Of a DNA stretch of 64,000 nucleotides, positions 12,384 through 25,389 are shown piece by piece. Numbering within the stretch: the first letter of the stretch is position 1; the number at the start of each line of letters is the position of its first letter. Both the position numbers and the translations under genes were made by a program. The notes beneath the pieces are model-generated. The model searched no databases. It was not told the origin of the DNA and was given only the letters and a program-made list of their open reading frames with translations. Source of the stretch: Solanum dulcamara (taxonomy: Eukaryota > Streptophyta > Magnoliopsida > Solanales > Solanaceae); the NCBI RefSeq assembly GCF_947179165.1, contig NC_077248.1, positions 9,483,256-9,547,255 on the forward strand. The letters are read 5' to 3'.

Positions 12384-13466
12384 TGTGAAACAAGTTGATG
12401 AAGCAATAAAATAGAAATTGGAAGATAGATTAAAGAGAGATAGACACAATTAAATTCAAAAAATTAAAAGATGTAATGGTGAAACTAATTAAAGCACCAC
12501 TTAATTGAGAAATAAAAGCACCTAATCTATTAGAATCCTCGAGAAGGTAATAACCTCACTTGCAAATCCTAGGGCAAGATGTTGAAATTCAACAAAGGAT
12601 TTTCAAGCTCTCACAAGAGACACAATTTTTCTTATCTCCAAAAAATTCATTATGAAACTCTAATATCTACTATTTGTACAGTGTTATTCTTATCATGTTT
12701 AAATGTTACTTTCTTTACATTTTTGTAAAAATATTTTTCTTAGCATATTGTTGAATAGTACTTTCTTAAAATTTGTAAAACTTTATTTCTTATCATGTTG
12801 TCTAAAATTATTTTTTTTAGATTTTATAAAAGTCTTCTTCTTATCATTTTGAAAGAGTACTTTCTTTAATTTTTTTAAAAGTGATTTCTTATCACGTTTA
12901 ATAAATGTTGTCTTTACATTTTGTAACATTATTTTTCTTATCATGTTGAAAGATACTTTGTTTACAATTTGTAAAGTGATTTTCTTATCATATGGAATAC
13001 GTACTTTCTTTATATTTTTATCTGAATTATATTTCTTATCATGTTTAAAAGGTACTTTCTCTATATTTTGTAAATGTGTTTTTCTTATCATATCAAATGT
13101 GATTTTCTAATCATGTTGAGTGAGAACTTTTTTTTACACATTATCAAAATGTATTACTTATCATGTTGCATTTCATTTGTACTAAGTACTACATAATTGA
13201 TCTCAGATTAATAGTCCGCGCATCGCGCGAGTACTATACTAATTTATACTAAAGACTAAAATAGGGAAGAAATACCCAATTGCCCCTCACTAAAATTACA
13301 AGGTAATTAAAATAATAGTTCCTTTAATATATTAAATATCTTCAAGTCTTCCATGTTGGAGCCTTCTAAAGGTTCCATCTTCATCCATAAAGCTTGGAAT
13401 GCTTTAAGGTCCTTAACCTGACTCCTTGTAAAAGGCCTCCTTGAAGTAGTGTTACTTTGATCTACA
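12384..13466 (-). repeat. Gypsy 3' LTR, enlarged by an internal insertion
   Basis: It matches the LTR at 19251-19745 from TGTGAAACAAG to GATCTACA, apart from a 570-bp insert at 12673-13242. Without the insert the length is about 513 bp, close to the other copy (495 bp). The outer part (13307-13466) also encodes the last 50-odd codons of the pol reading frame. Confidence 0.85.
12673..13242 (+). mobile_element. Helitron-like insert filled with a minisatellite
   Basis: The insert is absent from the sister LTR, which has the intact site CTACTATTTATACTAAAG at 19533-19550. The 3' end is Helitron-like: a GC hairpin CGCGC-ATC-GCGCG at 13218-13230, then about 9 nt, then CTAA at 13239-13242, followed by T, with insertion between A and T. 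The interior (about 12684-13170) is a diverged tandem array of units near 60 bp reading TTTCTTATCATGTTnAAA, GTACTTTCTTTAC and ATTTTGTAAA. The 5' end does not show the usual TC, so the terminus is either degraded or atypical. Confidence 0.65.
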
Positions 13467-16400
13467 TCAGTCTCTCCTTCTTCAAAAGAATTCGTCCTAG
13501 AATTCGCCACACCTACATCAAAAAGAGATAAGTCACTAAGATTGAAAACATTATGGATCAAACACTCACTTGGTAAGTCCACTTTGTAAACATTATCTCC
13601 AATCTTCTCAAGTACTTGAAAAAGTCCATCTCCTCTAGGCATAAGCTTGTTTTTCCTTTTGCTTGCAAATCTTTCCTTCATAAAATGAACCCATACCAAA
13701 TCATCGGGTGCGAAAGTGACTCTTTTTCGTTCTTTATTGGCTTTGGTTGCATTTTTTTTGGCCTTTTCAATTCGCATTCTTACTTTTTAATGAATGCTCT
13801 TCATAGTTTTTGCTTTGGCTTTTGCATCTATACTCACAATAATATTTTTGGGTAAAGGAGTTAAATCTAATGGAGTCAAGGGATTAAAGCCATAAACACA
13901 CTCAAAAATGGTTATACCAATAGATCTATGAATAGTTCTATTATATGCAAACTCAATTAATGGCAATTGATTCTCCCAAGAAGTTAACTTCCCTTTAACC
14001 ATATCCCTAAACATGTTATCTAAGGTTCTATTGACAACCTCGGTTTGACCATCCGTTTGAGGATGACAAGAAGTAGAAAATAGCAACTTAGTTCCCAAAT
14101 TTCTCCACAAACACCTCCAAAAATGGCTAAGAAACTTTGAATCTCTATCACTAACAATTATTTGGGGAACACCATGCAACTTCATCACATTATGAACAAA
14201 TAAAATAGCAACATGAGATGCATCATCACTTTTATGACAAGCAATAAAGTGAGCCATTTTAGAAAATCTATCCACAACAACAAAGATGTTATCCTTATCA
14301 TTTCTAGTTCTAGGGAGACCAATAACAAAGTCCATGAAAATATTTAGCCAAGAGCCGCTAGGACTAGGCAAAGGGGTATACAAATCATGGGGTTGGGTAC
14401 AAAATTTAGCATGCTTAAAATTCAAACACCTAGCGCAAGTTCTTTCCACATCTCTTATCATCTTAGGCCAAACGAAATGTTCACTAGGAATAGCTAAGGT
14501 TTTTGACACTCCAAAATGACCCATTAAGCCTCTATTGTGTGCCTCTTTCACCAACAACTCTCTCCATGAAGATATAGTTACACAAAGCTTTTCATTCCTA
14601 AACAAATAGACATCCTTCAACTCAAATCTAGGAATTCTAGCTTCATTACCCTTCTTAACAACTTGTACACACCTATTCAAGCTCACTTGACACTCCCCAA
14701 AGACTTTCCCAAAATCATCATCATTAGAATATAACTCCTTCAAACTCTCAAAACCCATCAGTCTAGAAGTCAAGGTATTCATCAATGCATATCTTTTAGA
14801 TAAAGCATCCGCCACAATATTTTCTTTGCCTTACTTATAATTAATCACATAAAAAAAGACTCAATAAATTATATCCATTTGGCATGTCTTTTATTAAGTT
14901 TATTTTGACCCATAATATGCTTTAAAGCCTCATGATCGGTCCTAATCACAAATTTCTTATGCCACAAATAAAATTGTCAATTTGCTAATGCTCTCACTAG
15001 GGCATAGAGTTCCTTATCATAGATAGAATATTGCAATGGATCTCCTTCTAACTTCTCACTAAAGTAAGCTATGGGTTTTCCTTCTTGCATCAAGACCGTA
15101 CCAATACCTACTCCACTAGCATCATACTCAATTTCAAACATCTTCTCAAAGTTGAAAAGTTGAAGTAAAGGAGTGGAACTAAGTTTCTCCTTTAGGATCC
15201 TAAAGGCTTCCTCTTGTTTTATACCCCAAATGAATGGCTTATCTTTCTTGATGATTTTGGTTAAAGGAGTGGCTAGAGAACTAAAACTCATCACAAGCCC
15301 CCTATAAAAACTTGCCAACGCATGAAACCTTCTAACATCACTAATGGGCTTAGGGGTTGGCCAACTCCTAATAGCCTCTACCCTCTCATCATCCACCTCA
15401 ACTCCCCTTAAACTTACAACAAAGCCAAGGAAAATAACATGATCCACACACAAAAAAAAATACTTTTTAAAATTCACATACAATTTTTCATTTCTCAACA
15501 CATCAAAAATCAACCTCAAATGTTGCACATGATCATCCAAGCACTTGCTATAAATCAAAATATCATCAAAATAAATCATAAAAAAATCATTAATAAATGA
15601 TTTAAGTACATGATTCATTAATTGCATAAAAGTGCTTGGTGCATTGGTTAGCTCAAAAGGCATCATCATCCACTCATATAATTCAAATTTAGTTTTGAAA
15701 ATGGTTTTCCATTCAATTTCGAATTTCATTCGAATTTGATGGTACTCGCTTCTCAAATCTATTTTAGAAAATAAAATAGAACCACACAATTTATCTAGCA
15801 TATCATCAAGTCTAGAAATGGGATGTCAATATTTTACCGTAATTCTATTGATGGCACGACAATCTACACACATCCTCCATGTCCCATCCTTCTTGGGCAC
15901 TAGAATTACGGGCACCGCACATAAACTTAAGCTTTCTCTTATCAAATTTTTTTTCAAAAGTTCCTCAACTGTCTTTGCAATTTTTTCGTATCTTGAGGAT
16001 TGCTCCTATAAAACGCTTTGTTGGGTAGTTGAGAACCCGGCACAAAGTCAATTTAATGCTCTATTCCTCTCAAAGGAGGCAATCCACTAGGCATTTCTTT
16101 CGAAAATAAATCTCCATAACCTTGCAACAACAAAAAAAACAACACTTGGCAAAGATAAAGATGTTAGGTCATTATTAGAAAGCAAAGAATAACCTTTTGG
16201 TTTAATAAGTATGACTTGAGTATCATCCTCAATTTTTAACTCTTCTATGCTCTCTTGATTTTGCAAAATCATGCACACCTTTCCTCTTTCTTTGATCTTT
16301 TATTTTTCTTACACACCTCTCTTTTTTATGATAATTCATTCTCACTTGAGCTCTCAATCTCTCCTTTTTCCTCTCTTGATTTATCATTTTTCACTCTCTT

Positions 16401-18324
16401 ACTCTCCTCTTTCTTTTCTCTCTCAATTTTTTTTCAACTCTCCTATTTTTCTATATTCCTCTCCCTCTTGAAAGGAGAGAGAGGATTAAGAATGTGCCTT
16501 TTACCATTCTTAATAAATGCATATTTATTGGACCTTCCATCATGTTTAGCCCCTACATCATATTCTCATGGCCTTCCCAACAATAGATGACAAGCTTGCA
16601 TAGGTACAACATCACAAAGCACTTCATCATGGTAACTTTCAATCTTGAATTTTATCAACACTTGCTTGGTCACCTTGAGTTCACCACATTCATTGAGCCA
16701 TTATAATCTATAAGGTTTTGGATGCCTTCTTGTTGGAAGTTTCAATTTTTCCACCATAGATACATTAGCAATATTTGCACAACTTTCACTATAAATGATA
16801 AAGAAACATAATTGTTTTTGAACCCTATACCAATTATGAAACAAGTTCTCCCTTTGATCAATATCTTCCTTTGCTAGAGCATTCATACTTCTCCTTACAA
16901 CAAGAACAAGTTTTCCATCATCATTAATTTCTTCTCCATCCCCTTTTCCCATAAACTCATCACTATTATCATCCTCTCGGTGGTCATCTTTAGATTCATC
17001 TTCCGTTTGATAACCACCATCATTCAACGCCATGATAGTTCTTCTATTAGGACATTCATTTGCTTTATGTCCATATTCTTGACATTTGAAACATTTGATT
17101 TTAGATGGAGTTTCAAGTTTAGCCTTGTTAACTAAATTCTTGTAGTCCACTTTTGGTTTGTCTTCTTCAAAATTGAATTTGGAGTCTTGTCTTGCACCTT
17201 TGGATTTGTCCCAAGTAGAAGATGATTTTCAAACTTCTTTATTTTTAGCCAGTGAAGAAGAATAAGAAGATGATTGCATTCTTGATTTGTTTTCTTTTTG
17301 ATGTCTCTCTACCTTGAGTGCCATTTGATAAGATTCATATAAAGTAGGAAGATGATGCAAATCTAATGGTTGTCTTATCTCTTTATTTAAGTCTGAGACA
17401 AAACTTGCTACAAGACTCACCTCTCCATCATTGACATTAGCTCGAAGCCTAGTATGTTCTATCTCCTCATAATACTCTTCCACGCTCTTGCTTTTTGTTG
17501 AAGATTGTAATACTTCTTGAGTGTATCTTGTTCATAATTTTGACCCACAAACCTTTCTCTCATATGCCTTTTCATTTCATTCCAACTTGTAACAAAATCT
17601 TTATTCACCAAAGCATCTCTTTCAATTTTCTCCCACTATGTAGAAGCAAATCCCTCAAGGTGACTGATAGCATAATTTATTTTCTTAACATCACTCACAT
17701 TGTTGAGATTATATTGCCTTTCGAGCTTCACTATCCAATCAAGGTATTCATTTGGGTCACTATTTCCTTTGAAAAATGAAAGTGTAACCTTGATGTTGTT
17801 GAATACTCGATCTTCATCATCATTCCTTCTATTATATTCTCTACCATCAACTGGGTACAAACCTCCATTTCCTCCTCTTCTTCCTCTCCCATTTCCACCT
17901 AACCTTTCTTGTTGAGCTTAATCCTCTACTCCATAGCCATAATTATCACCATCAAAAGAATCATGCTCTCCAAGATTATGTTGAGGTCTCATTTGAGGTC
18001 TAATGGCTTGTGGTAGAAGATTTGTTTGTTGATCTCCTCCTTTTGAAAGTATCGCTTGATTGCGAGCCTTAGTTGGTAATGTCATATTAGGAGATGAAGT
18101 ATCTTGCACAATTAAGTGTGATGAAGTTGCATCAAGGTCTTACTTGATCCCTCATCATGTTGATCAATAGGATTGAAAATCTAAAGTGGTTCTTTTGCTA
18201 TTTCTTGAGTTCTCACCCTTTTATCCACATCTTCCAATTTTCTTTTTATATCTCTCATTTCTTTCAATAGTTGTTCAAGCATCATTTTCATTTTGCTAGA
18301 GGGTTCTCCGTCCAATTGAGTCAT
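13307..18324 (-). pseudogene. Degenerate Gypsy gag-pol
   Basis: Gag starts at the ATG at 18322-18324 (MTQLDGEPSSKMKMMLEQLL) and is soon interrupted by a stop after KEPL. Further gag frames occupy 17636-18109 and 17229-17483. A CCHC zinc knuckle (CFKCQEYGHKANECP) lies in the frame 16701-17150. Reverse transcriptase occupies 14977-15801 with the catalytic YFDDILIYSK. RNase H ends at the MADALSKR segment near 14815. Integrase lies in 13787-14815 with the H/C zinc region (HNRGLMGHFG, CARC), the DDE context DFVIGLPRTR and VSDRDSKFLSHFW, and HPQTDGQTEVVNR. The C-terminal frame 13307-13777 contains HNVFNLSDL and TSRRPFTRSQVKDLKAFQ and runs into the 3' LTR. No chromodomain was recognised. Multiple stops and frame changes make it non-functional. 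Confidence 0.85.
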
Positions 18325-19250
18325 TGTACCTACAAAAAGAAAATGAACAAAGAGTTAGTAGAAAAAGTTTCTCACCACTCCCTCAGTTAATGTATTCCTT
18401 TCTTTGTCACTCACACTCATGTATCACTCCAAGGCTAAAGGCTTTTAAGGTCACTCTCAAATGAATTCATTTCATTCTTGCCTTTTACTACTCTTGAATA
18501 ACACAAGGTTGAGAATCAACTTTGCCAAATAATTCACAAGTGGTACTACTCCTTCAGGATGGAATGGAGTTTATGTAAATCAAGTAAAACTAAAGGACAA
18601 GGAAACAAACAATCATACGACGAAATAAAAAAAAGAAAATAATTTGATACGAACAAGAACTAGTTTAACATTAAGCATGAACTAATACTCAAAGTAAACT
18701 AGCTAGAGTTAACAACAAAAGTAGAGGAAATAAATTGGAATGTTACATTTTAAATAGAGAAGAAATGATTGTTGAGAAAAGTGGCCAATTTAGCAGATTT
18801 TGACTATTTTTGAAATTTTCAAATTCATCTTCTTCTCCAAGAAGAGGCTCAATTTTTTATTTTTATTTTAAACCAATCTACTTCAATACTCAATTAAATG
18901 AACTCAAAATTGAGATATTATTTCTCCACAACTATATCAACAAGTTTTGACTATCAATTTCTTCAAACAAACACCAAATCAACAACACCCATTTTCAAGT
19001 TTCTTTTTCAAAGCTTTAAATCATAACAATGGCTTCTTGATTTTTCTTAACCCATTTATTCTTTAATTTTCAGTTAGGAAACAATAATATGTAATTCAAA
19101 GAATAATATTAAACAACTCTCAAATCACATCAACTAGATTCTAATTTTTAAATTTTTTGCAGATTTTTTTTCCATATTTCAAAAAGTAAATAATTCAAGG
19201 ATTAAGAATTGTAGAAACAATTCTTTAGCCTTGCTCTGATACCAATTTGA

Positions 19251-19745
19251 TGTGAAACAAGAAGATGAAAAAATAAAATAGAAATTGAAAGATAGATTAA
19301 AGAGAAATAGACATAATTAAATTCAAACAATTAAAAGATGTAATGGTGAAACTAATCAAAACACCACTTAATTAGAAATAAAAATACATAATCTATTAGA
19401 ATCCGCAAGAAGGTAGTATTCTTACTTGCAAATCCTAAGGCAAGATGTTGAAATTCAATAAAAGATTTCCAACCTCTCACAAGAGACACAATTTTTCTTA
19501 TCTCCAAAAAACTTATTATGAAACTCTAATATCTACTATTTATACTAAAGGTTAAAATAGGGAAGAAAGACTCAATTGCCTCTCACTAATTAAATTAGTG
19601 CCCTTAATATATTAAATATCTTCAAGTCTTCCATGTTGGAACCTTCCAAATATTCCATCTTCATCCATAAAGCTTGCAATGCTTGAAGGTCCTTAGCTTG
19701 ACTCCTTCTGAAAGGCCTCCTTGAAGTAGTGTTACTTTGATCTAC
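19251..19745 (-). repeat. Gypsy 5' LTR
   Basis: Homologous to 12384-13466 without the Helitron-like insert. It starts TGTGAAACAAG beside the primer-binding site and ends GATCTAC, where the terminal A is replaced by the solo LTR. The flanking TCTAC at 19741-19745 is the left target duplication of that solo LTR. Confidence 0.85.
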
Positions 19746-20161
19746 TATTAGACCCTATATTTTATACGTCAAGTTATTCGAGAAGGAATCGACGTGAGAT
19801 AGAAACCTCGGATTTTTAATTTCTAAACTAGAACTAATTGGTTATAAATTTTACTTAGTATAAAAATGTTATTGGAGATTAGAAATTACTTAATTGTGGT
19901 GTTAAGTAAAACAAAAATTGGGACAACAATGAACCAAGAAGGAACATCAACGTGCAAGGTCCAAAAGATGACTTCAAGTCATCTAAAATAAGGCTATTAT
20001 TGAAGACATACAAATATGCATTTAATGTTGATTCATCCACTACATTTTCATTATATTGGGGACAATTAAATTGGGAGAAATATACATATAAAGTCGTCCA
20101 AGATGGCTGAAAATTGGAGGTGAAAAAGTTGAAGTATGCAATTGAATATTAGAGTATCCAT
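19746..20161 (-). mobile_element. Part 1 of a long solo LTR, split by Copia insertion and inversion
   Basis: This piece begins TATTAGACCCTATATTTTAT, the reverse complement of an LTR 3' end of the type ..GGGTCTAACA. It directly follows TCTAC (19741-19745) and ends at TCCAT, where Copia starts. The rest of the same LTR is found at 26754-29810 in opposite orientation. No open frame. Confidence 0.75.
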
Positions 20162-20400
20162 TGTTAAAAAGCAAGTTGGATTGAATGTCCACTTGCCTAC
20201 TTGCATTTAATTTTCTTCATGTGGGGCCCACTAAAAGTGGGCAACTTGCCCACAATCACTTCTTATTCTCCTATAAATTCTTACCCTTGTACACAGAATT
20301 TGATACACCAACACGGAAGAATTTCTTTTCCCCGTCTGCTCTCCTTTTAATTCTCTTATCCTCTCCGTTTTGTTTGCTCAATTTAGTGTATTTTACAACA
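20162..20400 (+). repeat. Copia LTR type A (5' LTR of left copy)
   Basis: A 239-bp LTR with a TATA-like CTATAAAT near 20272. It is the same length as, and nearly identical to, the LTR at 29811-30049 of the right copy. It is preceded by TCCAT at 20157-20161. Confidence 0.9.
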
Positions 20401-20479
20401 CGTTATCAGCACGAGGCTCCGGCTAATTTTTCAAGGTAACAAAAGTGGTAAGAGTTTTATTTAATTTTATTTTTATAAA

Positions 20480-23400
20480 ATGACAAATATTTCTAAAATT
20501 GAATTTACTGCTCTTGATATTTCTGAAAAAGACTACTCCTCATGGACACTAGATGCCGAAATTCATCTTAAATCGATGGGTCTGGCAGACACCATCAAAG
20601 ATGATAATCAGGCATCTAGTCAAGATCGTGCAAAAGCTATGATTTTCCTCCGCCACCATCTTGACGAGGGTCTTAAATTACAATATCTTACATTAAAAGA
20701 TCCCTTGAAATTGTGGAAAAATTTAAAAGAAAGGTATGACCACCTGAAGTTGGTCATGCTTCCACAAGCACGTCATGACTGGTTAAATCTGAGACTAATG
20801 GACTTTAAAAATATAACTGAATATAATTCTGCTTTATTTCGAATTATAGCTCAGTTAACTTTATGCGGAGATGAAATCACGGAACAAGATAAACTTGAAA
20901 AAACATACTCCACATTTCCACCCGCGAATATGTTCTTGCAGCAGCAATATCGCGAAAAAGGCTTTACAAAATATTCTGAATTATTATCTCACTTACTTAT
21001 TGCTGAACGTCATAATGAATTATTAATGAAAAATCATGATAGTCGGTCCGTTGGTTCTTTGCCACTCCCTGAAGTGAATCAGGCAAATTCTAACCAACGA
21101 GAAAGAGGCCATGGCCCCAGTCGTGGTCGTGGTCGTGCTCGTAGTCAAAGAAGAAATTTTAATCATGATGCTCGGCTGACACCGAGAAATAATCAGCAAT
21201 ATAAAAGGCAGTGTAAAAAGCTAGAAGCTTTACCAAAAAATAATTAAGAAACAATATGTCATAGATGTGGAGGTGTGGGGCACTGGTCGCGAATTTGCCG
21301 GTCATCAAAGCGCCTTGTTCAGCTATATCAAGCATCTCTGAAAAGGGCAGAAAATAATCCAGAGACAAATTTTATCTCTGAAGATAATATTGAGCCCATG
21401 CATTTGGATGTAGCTGATTTCTTTAATTTTCCAGAAGTAAATATGAATGTTGATAAGCCCGATAATATTTAAACAATTCTCTTTATTGTTGTATGTATTA
21501 AATATTATGTTTGTATTTTTTTAGATCCATGTAATAAAATAAAATTTTGTATAATAAATTATGTATTAATTATAATATTTACTTTCTTTCTTTGTGAAGA
21601 AAATATGGAAATGCCTCAAATCTTATTTGGATCAATGATAAATCACGAAGATATTTGTGTAATTGATAGTGGAACAACCCATGCTATATTTAAAGACGAG
21701 AAATATTTTTCCAATTTACTTAGAAGAAAAGCTAATGTTACTACAATTTCTGGTAATTCAAAAATGATAGAAGGCTCCGGAAGAGCTACTATAATTCTAC
21801 CTAAGGGGACAAAAAATATTATAGAAGATGCACTATTTTCTTCTAAATCCCCAAGAAACTTGTTAAGTTTTAAAGATATCCGCAGAAATGGATATCATGT
21901 TCAGACATTAAATGAAATGAATATTGAATATCTTGGTATAACCAAGAGTGTCTCAGGCCAGAAATATATTTTGGAAAAATTACCAACTCTGTCATCTGGC
22001 CTATATTATGCAAAAATTAGTGCAATTGAAGCAAATATGATCGTAAACCAGAAGTTTATTGATCCAAATATATTTGTGCTATGGCATGATCGAATAGGTC
22101 ATCCTAGATCAATAATGATGAGACGAATTCTTAAAAATTCAACTGGACATCCTTTAAAGAACCAGAAGATTCTTACAAATGAAATTTTCATGTGCTGCTT
22201 GTTATCAAGGCAAATTAATTGCCAGACCATCGACCCTAAAGGTCGGCATCGAATCTCCTAGATTTTTAGAGCGTATACATGGAGATATATGTGGCCCTAT
22301 TCATCCACCTAGTGGATTGTTTAGATATTTTATGGTCCTAATAGATGCATCATCTAGATGGTCTCATGTGTGCCTGTTATCATCGCGCAACCTGGCGTTT
22401 GCGAAGTTGTTAGCACAAATAATCAGATTGAGAGCGCAATTCCCAGATTATCCAATTAAGGTCATTCGCCTTGATAATGCTGGAGAATTTACATCCCAAG
22501 TATTTAATAATTATTGCTTATCAATTGGGATAAAAATTGAACATCCTGTTGCTCATTTTCATACTCAAAATGGCCTTGTAGAGTCATTTATTAAACGCCT
22601 ACAATTAATAGCAAGACCTCTACTAATGAAAACAAAATTGCCAATTACTGTTTGAAGTCATGCTATCTTACATGCAGCAGCACTTGTCCGTCTCAGACCG
22701 ACACATTATAATAAATACTCTCCATCGCAATTAGTATTTGGTCATGAACCAAATATAGTCCATTTAAGAATTTTTGGTTGTGCGGTATATGTGCCTGTAG
22801 CACCACCACAACGTACAAAAATGGGCCCTCAACGAAGGTTGGGCATATATGTTGGGTTTGACTCACCCTCCATAATTCGATACCTTAAACCGTTGACTGG
22901 AGATTTATTCACTTCTCGATTTGCAGATTATCGGTTTGATGAAACAATTTTCCCGCCATTAGGGGGGAGAGAAAAAGGAACCCGAAAAAGAAAAAGAAAT
23001 TGCGTGGAAAGTTTCATCACTATCAAATTTTGATCCACGTACCCGCACATGTGAACAAGAGGTCCAGAAGATCATCCACTTGCAGACAATAGCAAATCAA
23101 ATGCCAGATGCATTTACTGATTTGAAACGGATAACTAAGTCACATATCCCTGCAGTGAATGTACCTATCCGGATTGATGTCCCAAAAGGACCATCTACAA
23201 GTATCATAGCTTCTGAATTCCAAACACGCCAGAAGCGTGGTAGACCGTTGGGTTCAAAGGATACAAATCCTAGAAAGAGAAGCGTGAGAAATAATAACAA
23301 TGATACTACAAAAGAACCTCCTGAAGAAGGTCAAGATTTGAGTAATCCTGATATTCCTGAAGAATCAGTGAACCCGAGACTCAAGTGAATGAAGAACTTT

Positions 23401-25122
23401 CAATAAGTTCTACCGGTGATTAGATAAATTTAGATCGATCAAAAATTACGGTGGATAATGTTTTTGCATATAATGTTGCAATTAACCTTATGCAAGATAG
23501 TGAAAGTCTTGAACCTAAATCCGTCGAAGATTGTCGACGTAGATGTGATTGGCCAGAATGGCAAAAGGCAATTCAATCAGAATTAGACTCACTTGCTAAA
23601 CGTGAGGTTTTTGGACCTGTAGTCCAAACCCCTGAAGGTGTAAAATCAGTTGGCTATAAATGGGTTTTTGTTAGAAAACGAAATGAGAGAAATGAAATTG
23701 TAAGATATAAGGCACGCCTTGTTGCACAAGGATTCGCTCAAAGACCCGGAGTCAACTATGAAGAAACATATTCACCTGTTATGTATGGAATAACATTTCG
23801 ATATCTCATCAGTTTAGCTGTACATAAAAATCTTGAAATACACCTAATGGATGTGGTTACAGCTTACCTTTATGGTTCACTTGATAATGAAATTTACATG
23901 AAAATCTCAGAAGGATTAAAATTGCCTGAAGCATGTAAAAAGTCTCGGGAAGTATACTCAATAAAACTCCAAAGATCATTATATGGTCTGAAACAATCGG
24001 GGCGCATGTGGTATAATCGCCTAAGTGAGTACTTAATAAATGAAGGTTATATTAATGATGTTATTTGTCCATGTGTTTTTATTAAGAAAACGGAATCAGA
24101 GTTTGTTATACTCGCCGTTTATGTTGATGACATAAATCTCATTGGAACCCCTGAAGAGGTCCAAAAGGCAATTGAATATCTAAAGAAAGAATTTGAAATG
24201 AAAGACCTTGGAAAGACAAAACTTTGTCTAGGTCTGCAAATTGAACATTTAGCAGACGGAGTTTTTGTCCATCAATCTGCCTACACTGAGAAAAATCTTA
24301 AAAAGATTTTACATGGACAAAGCACATCCATTAAGTACTCCAATGGTTGTTTGATCACTTAAAGTGGAAAAAGATCAATTTCGACCTCCAGAAGAGGATG
24401 AAGAAATTCTTGGTCCTGAAGTATCATATCTCAGTGCTATTGGTGCACTTATGTATCTTGCTAACGCAACTAGACCTGACATAATATTTTCTGTTAATTT
24501 GTTAGCAAGGTATAGTTCATCCCCAACGCGAAGGCATTGGAACGGTATCAAATATATTTTGCGATACCTGAATGGTACTATTGATATGGGTTTGTTTTAT
24601 ACTAACAAAGGTTGCGCAGACCTTATTGGTTATGCAGATGCAGGTTATTTATCAGACCCACATAAAGCTCATTCTCAGACAAGTTATTTGTTTACACATG
24701 GAGGGACTGCTATATCATGGCGATCTACAAAATAGTCCATTGTTGCTACTTCTTCAAATCATGCTGAAATAATAGCAATTCATGAAGCAAGTAGAGAATG
24801 TGTGTGGTTGAGATCGATGATAAAGTTCATCAAAGAAAGATGTGGTCTAGAAAATAATGTTAAAATACCCACAATTATATTCGAAGACAATGTCGCGTGC
24901 ATAGCTCAATTGAAAGGTGGCTTCATAAAAGGAGACAGAACGAAACACATTTCACCAAAATTATTCTTCACACATGATCTTCAGAAGAATGGTGAAATTG
25001 ATGTACAACAAGTTCGTTCAAGTGATAATCTTGAAGATTTATTCACAAAGGCATTACCAACATCAACTTTTGAGAAACTAAGATATAAGGTTGGAATGCG
25101 TCGTTTCCAAAATATCAAATGA
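20480..25122 (+). pseudogene. Copia gag-pol, left copy, broken
   Basis: Gag runs 20480-21247 from MTNISKIEFTALDISEKDY to an in-frame stop. The CCHC knuckle (CHRCGGVGHWSRIC) follows the stop at about 21254. Protease D-S-G (CVIDSGTTHAIF) and the integrase zinc region begin at 21605. A frameshift lies near 22180, where two bases present in the right copy are missing, and a TGG to TGA stop is at 22655. Integrase core: FLERIHGDICGP and RLDNAGEFTSQVFN. A further frameshift lies in a G run near 22965. Reverse transcriptase is 23451-24362 with YVDDINLIG, ending in a frameshift plus stop. RNase H is 24364-25122 with a private stop at 24733 (CAG to TAG). Several lesions are shared with the right copy, others are private. 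Confidence 0.9.
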
Positions 25123-25389
25123 AGTTTTCATCAGGGGGAGTAAAATACGCGTTGCACTCTTTTTTCCTTAACCAAGGTTTTGTCCCACTGGGTTTTCCTG
25201 GTAAGGTTTTTAATGAGGCAGCATTCAAGGTGTATTACCATATGTGTGTACTCTTTTCCCTTCACTAGGCTTTTTCCCACTGGGTTTTTCCTAAGTAAGG
25301 TTTTAACGAGGCACAACATCTATGGAGGTTCAGAATAACTATTTATATTTATTTATTTTCTAGAATATTTTTAGACATCCAAGGGGGAG

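Larger units (their letters stand above)
12384..19745 (-). mobile_element. Ty3/Gypsy LTR retrotransposon, decayed (about 7.4 kb)
   Basis: Read on the minus strand. The 5' LTR is 19251-19745 and the 3' LTR is 12384-13466. LTRs run TGTAGATCAAAG to TTGTTTCACA. A primer-binding site TGGTATCAGAGC (initiator Met tRNA type) lies 6 nt from the 5' LTR (plus coordinates 19233-19244). A polypurine tract GAAGAAGGAGAGA precedes the 3' LTR (13471-13483). The interior encodes gag with a CCHC knuckle, reverse transcriptase, RNase H and integrase in Gypsy order, broken by stops and frameshifts. It is inserted in the RTE LINE. The last base of the 5' LTR was displaced to position 26748 by the solo-LTR insertion plus the inversion. 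The target duplication is not clearly preserved. Confidence 0.9.

Noticed and set aside
12783..13091. Lys-rich open frame of 102 codons on the minus strand
   Set aside because: It is a translation of the minisatellite in the Helitron-like insert; the repeated HDKK peptides come from the DNA repeat, not from a protein.
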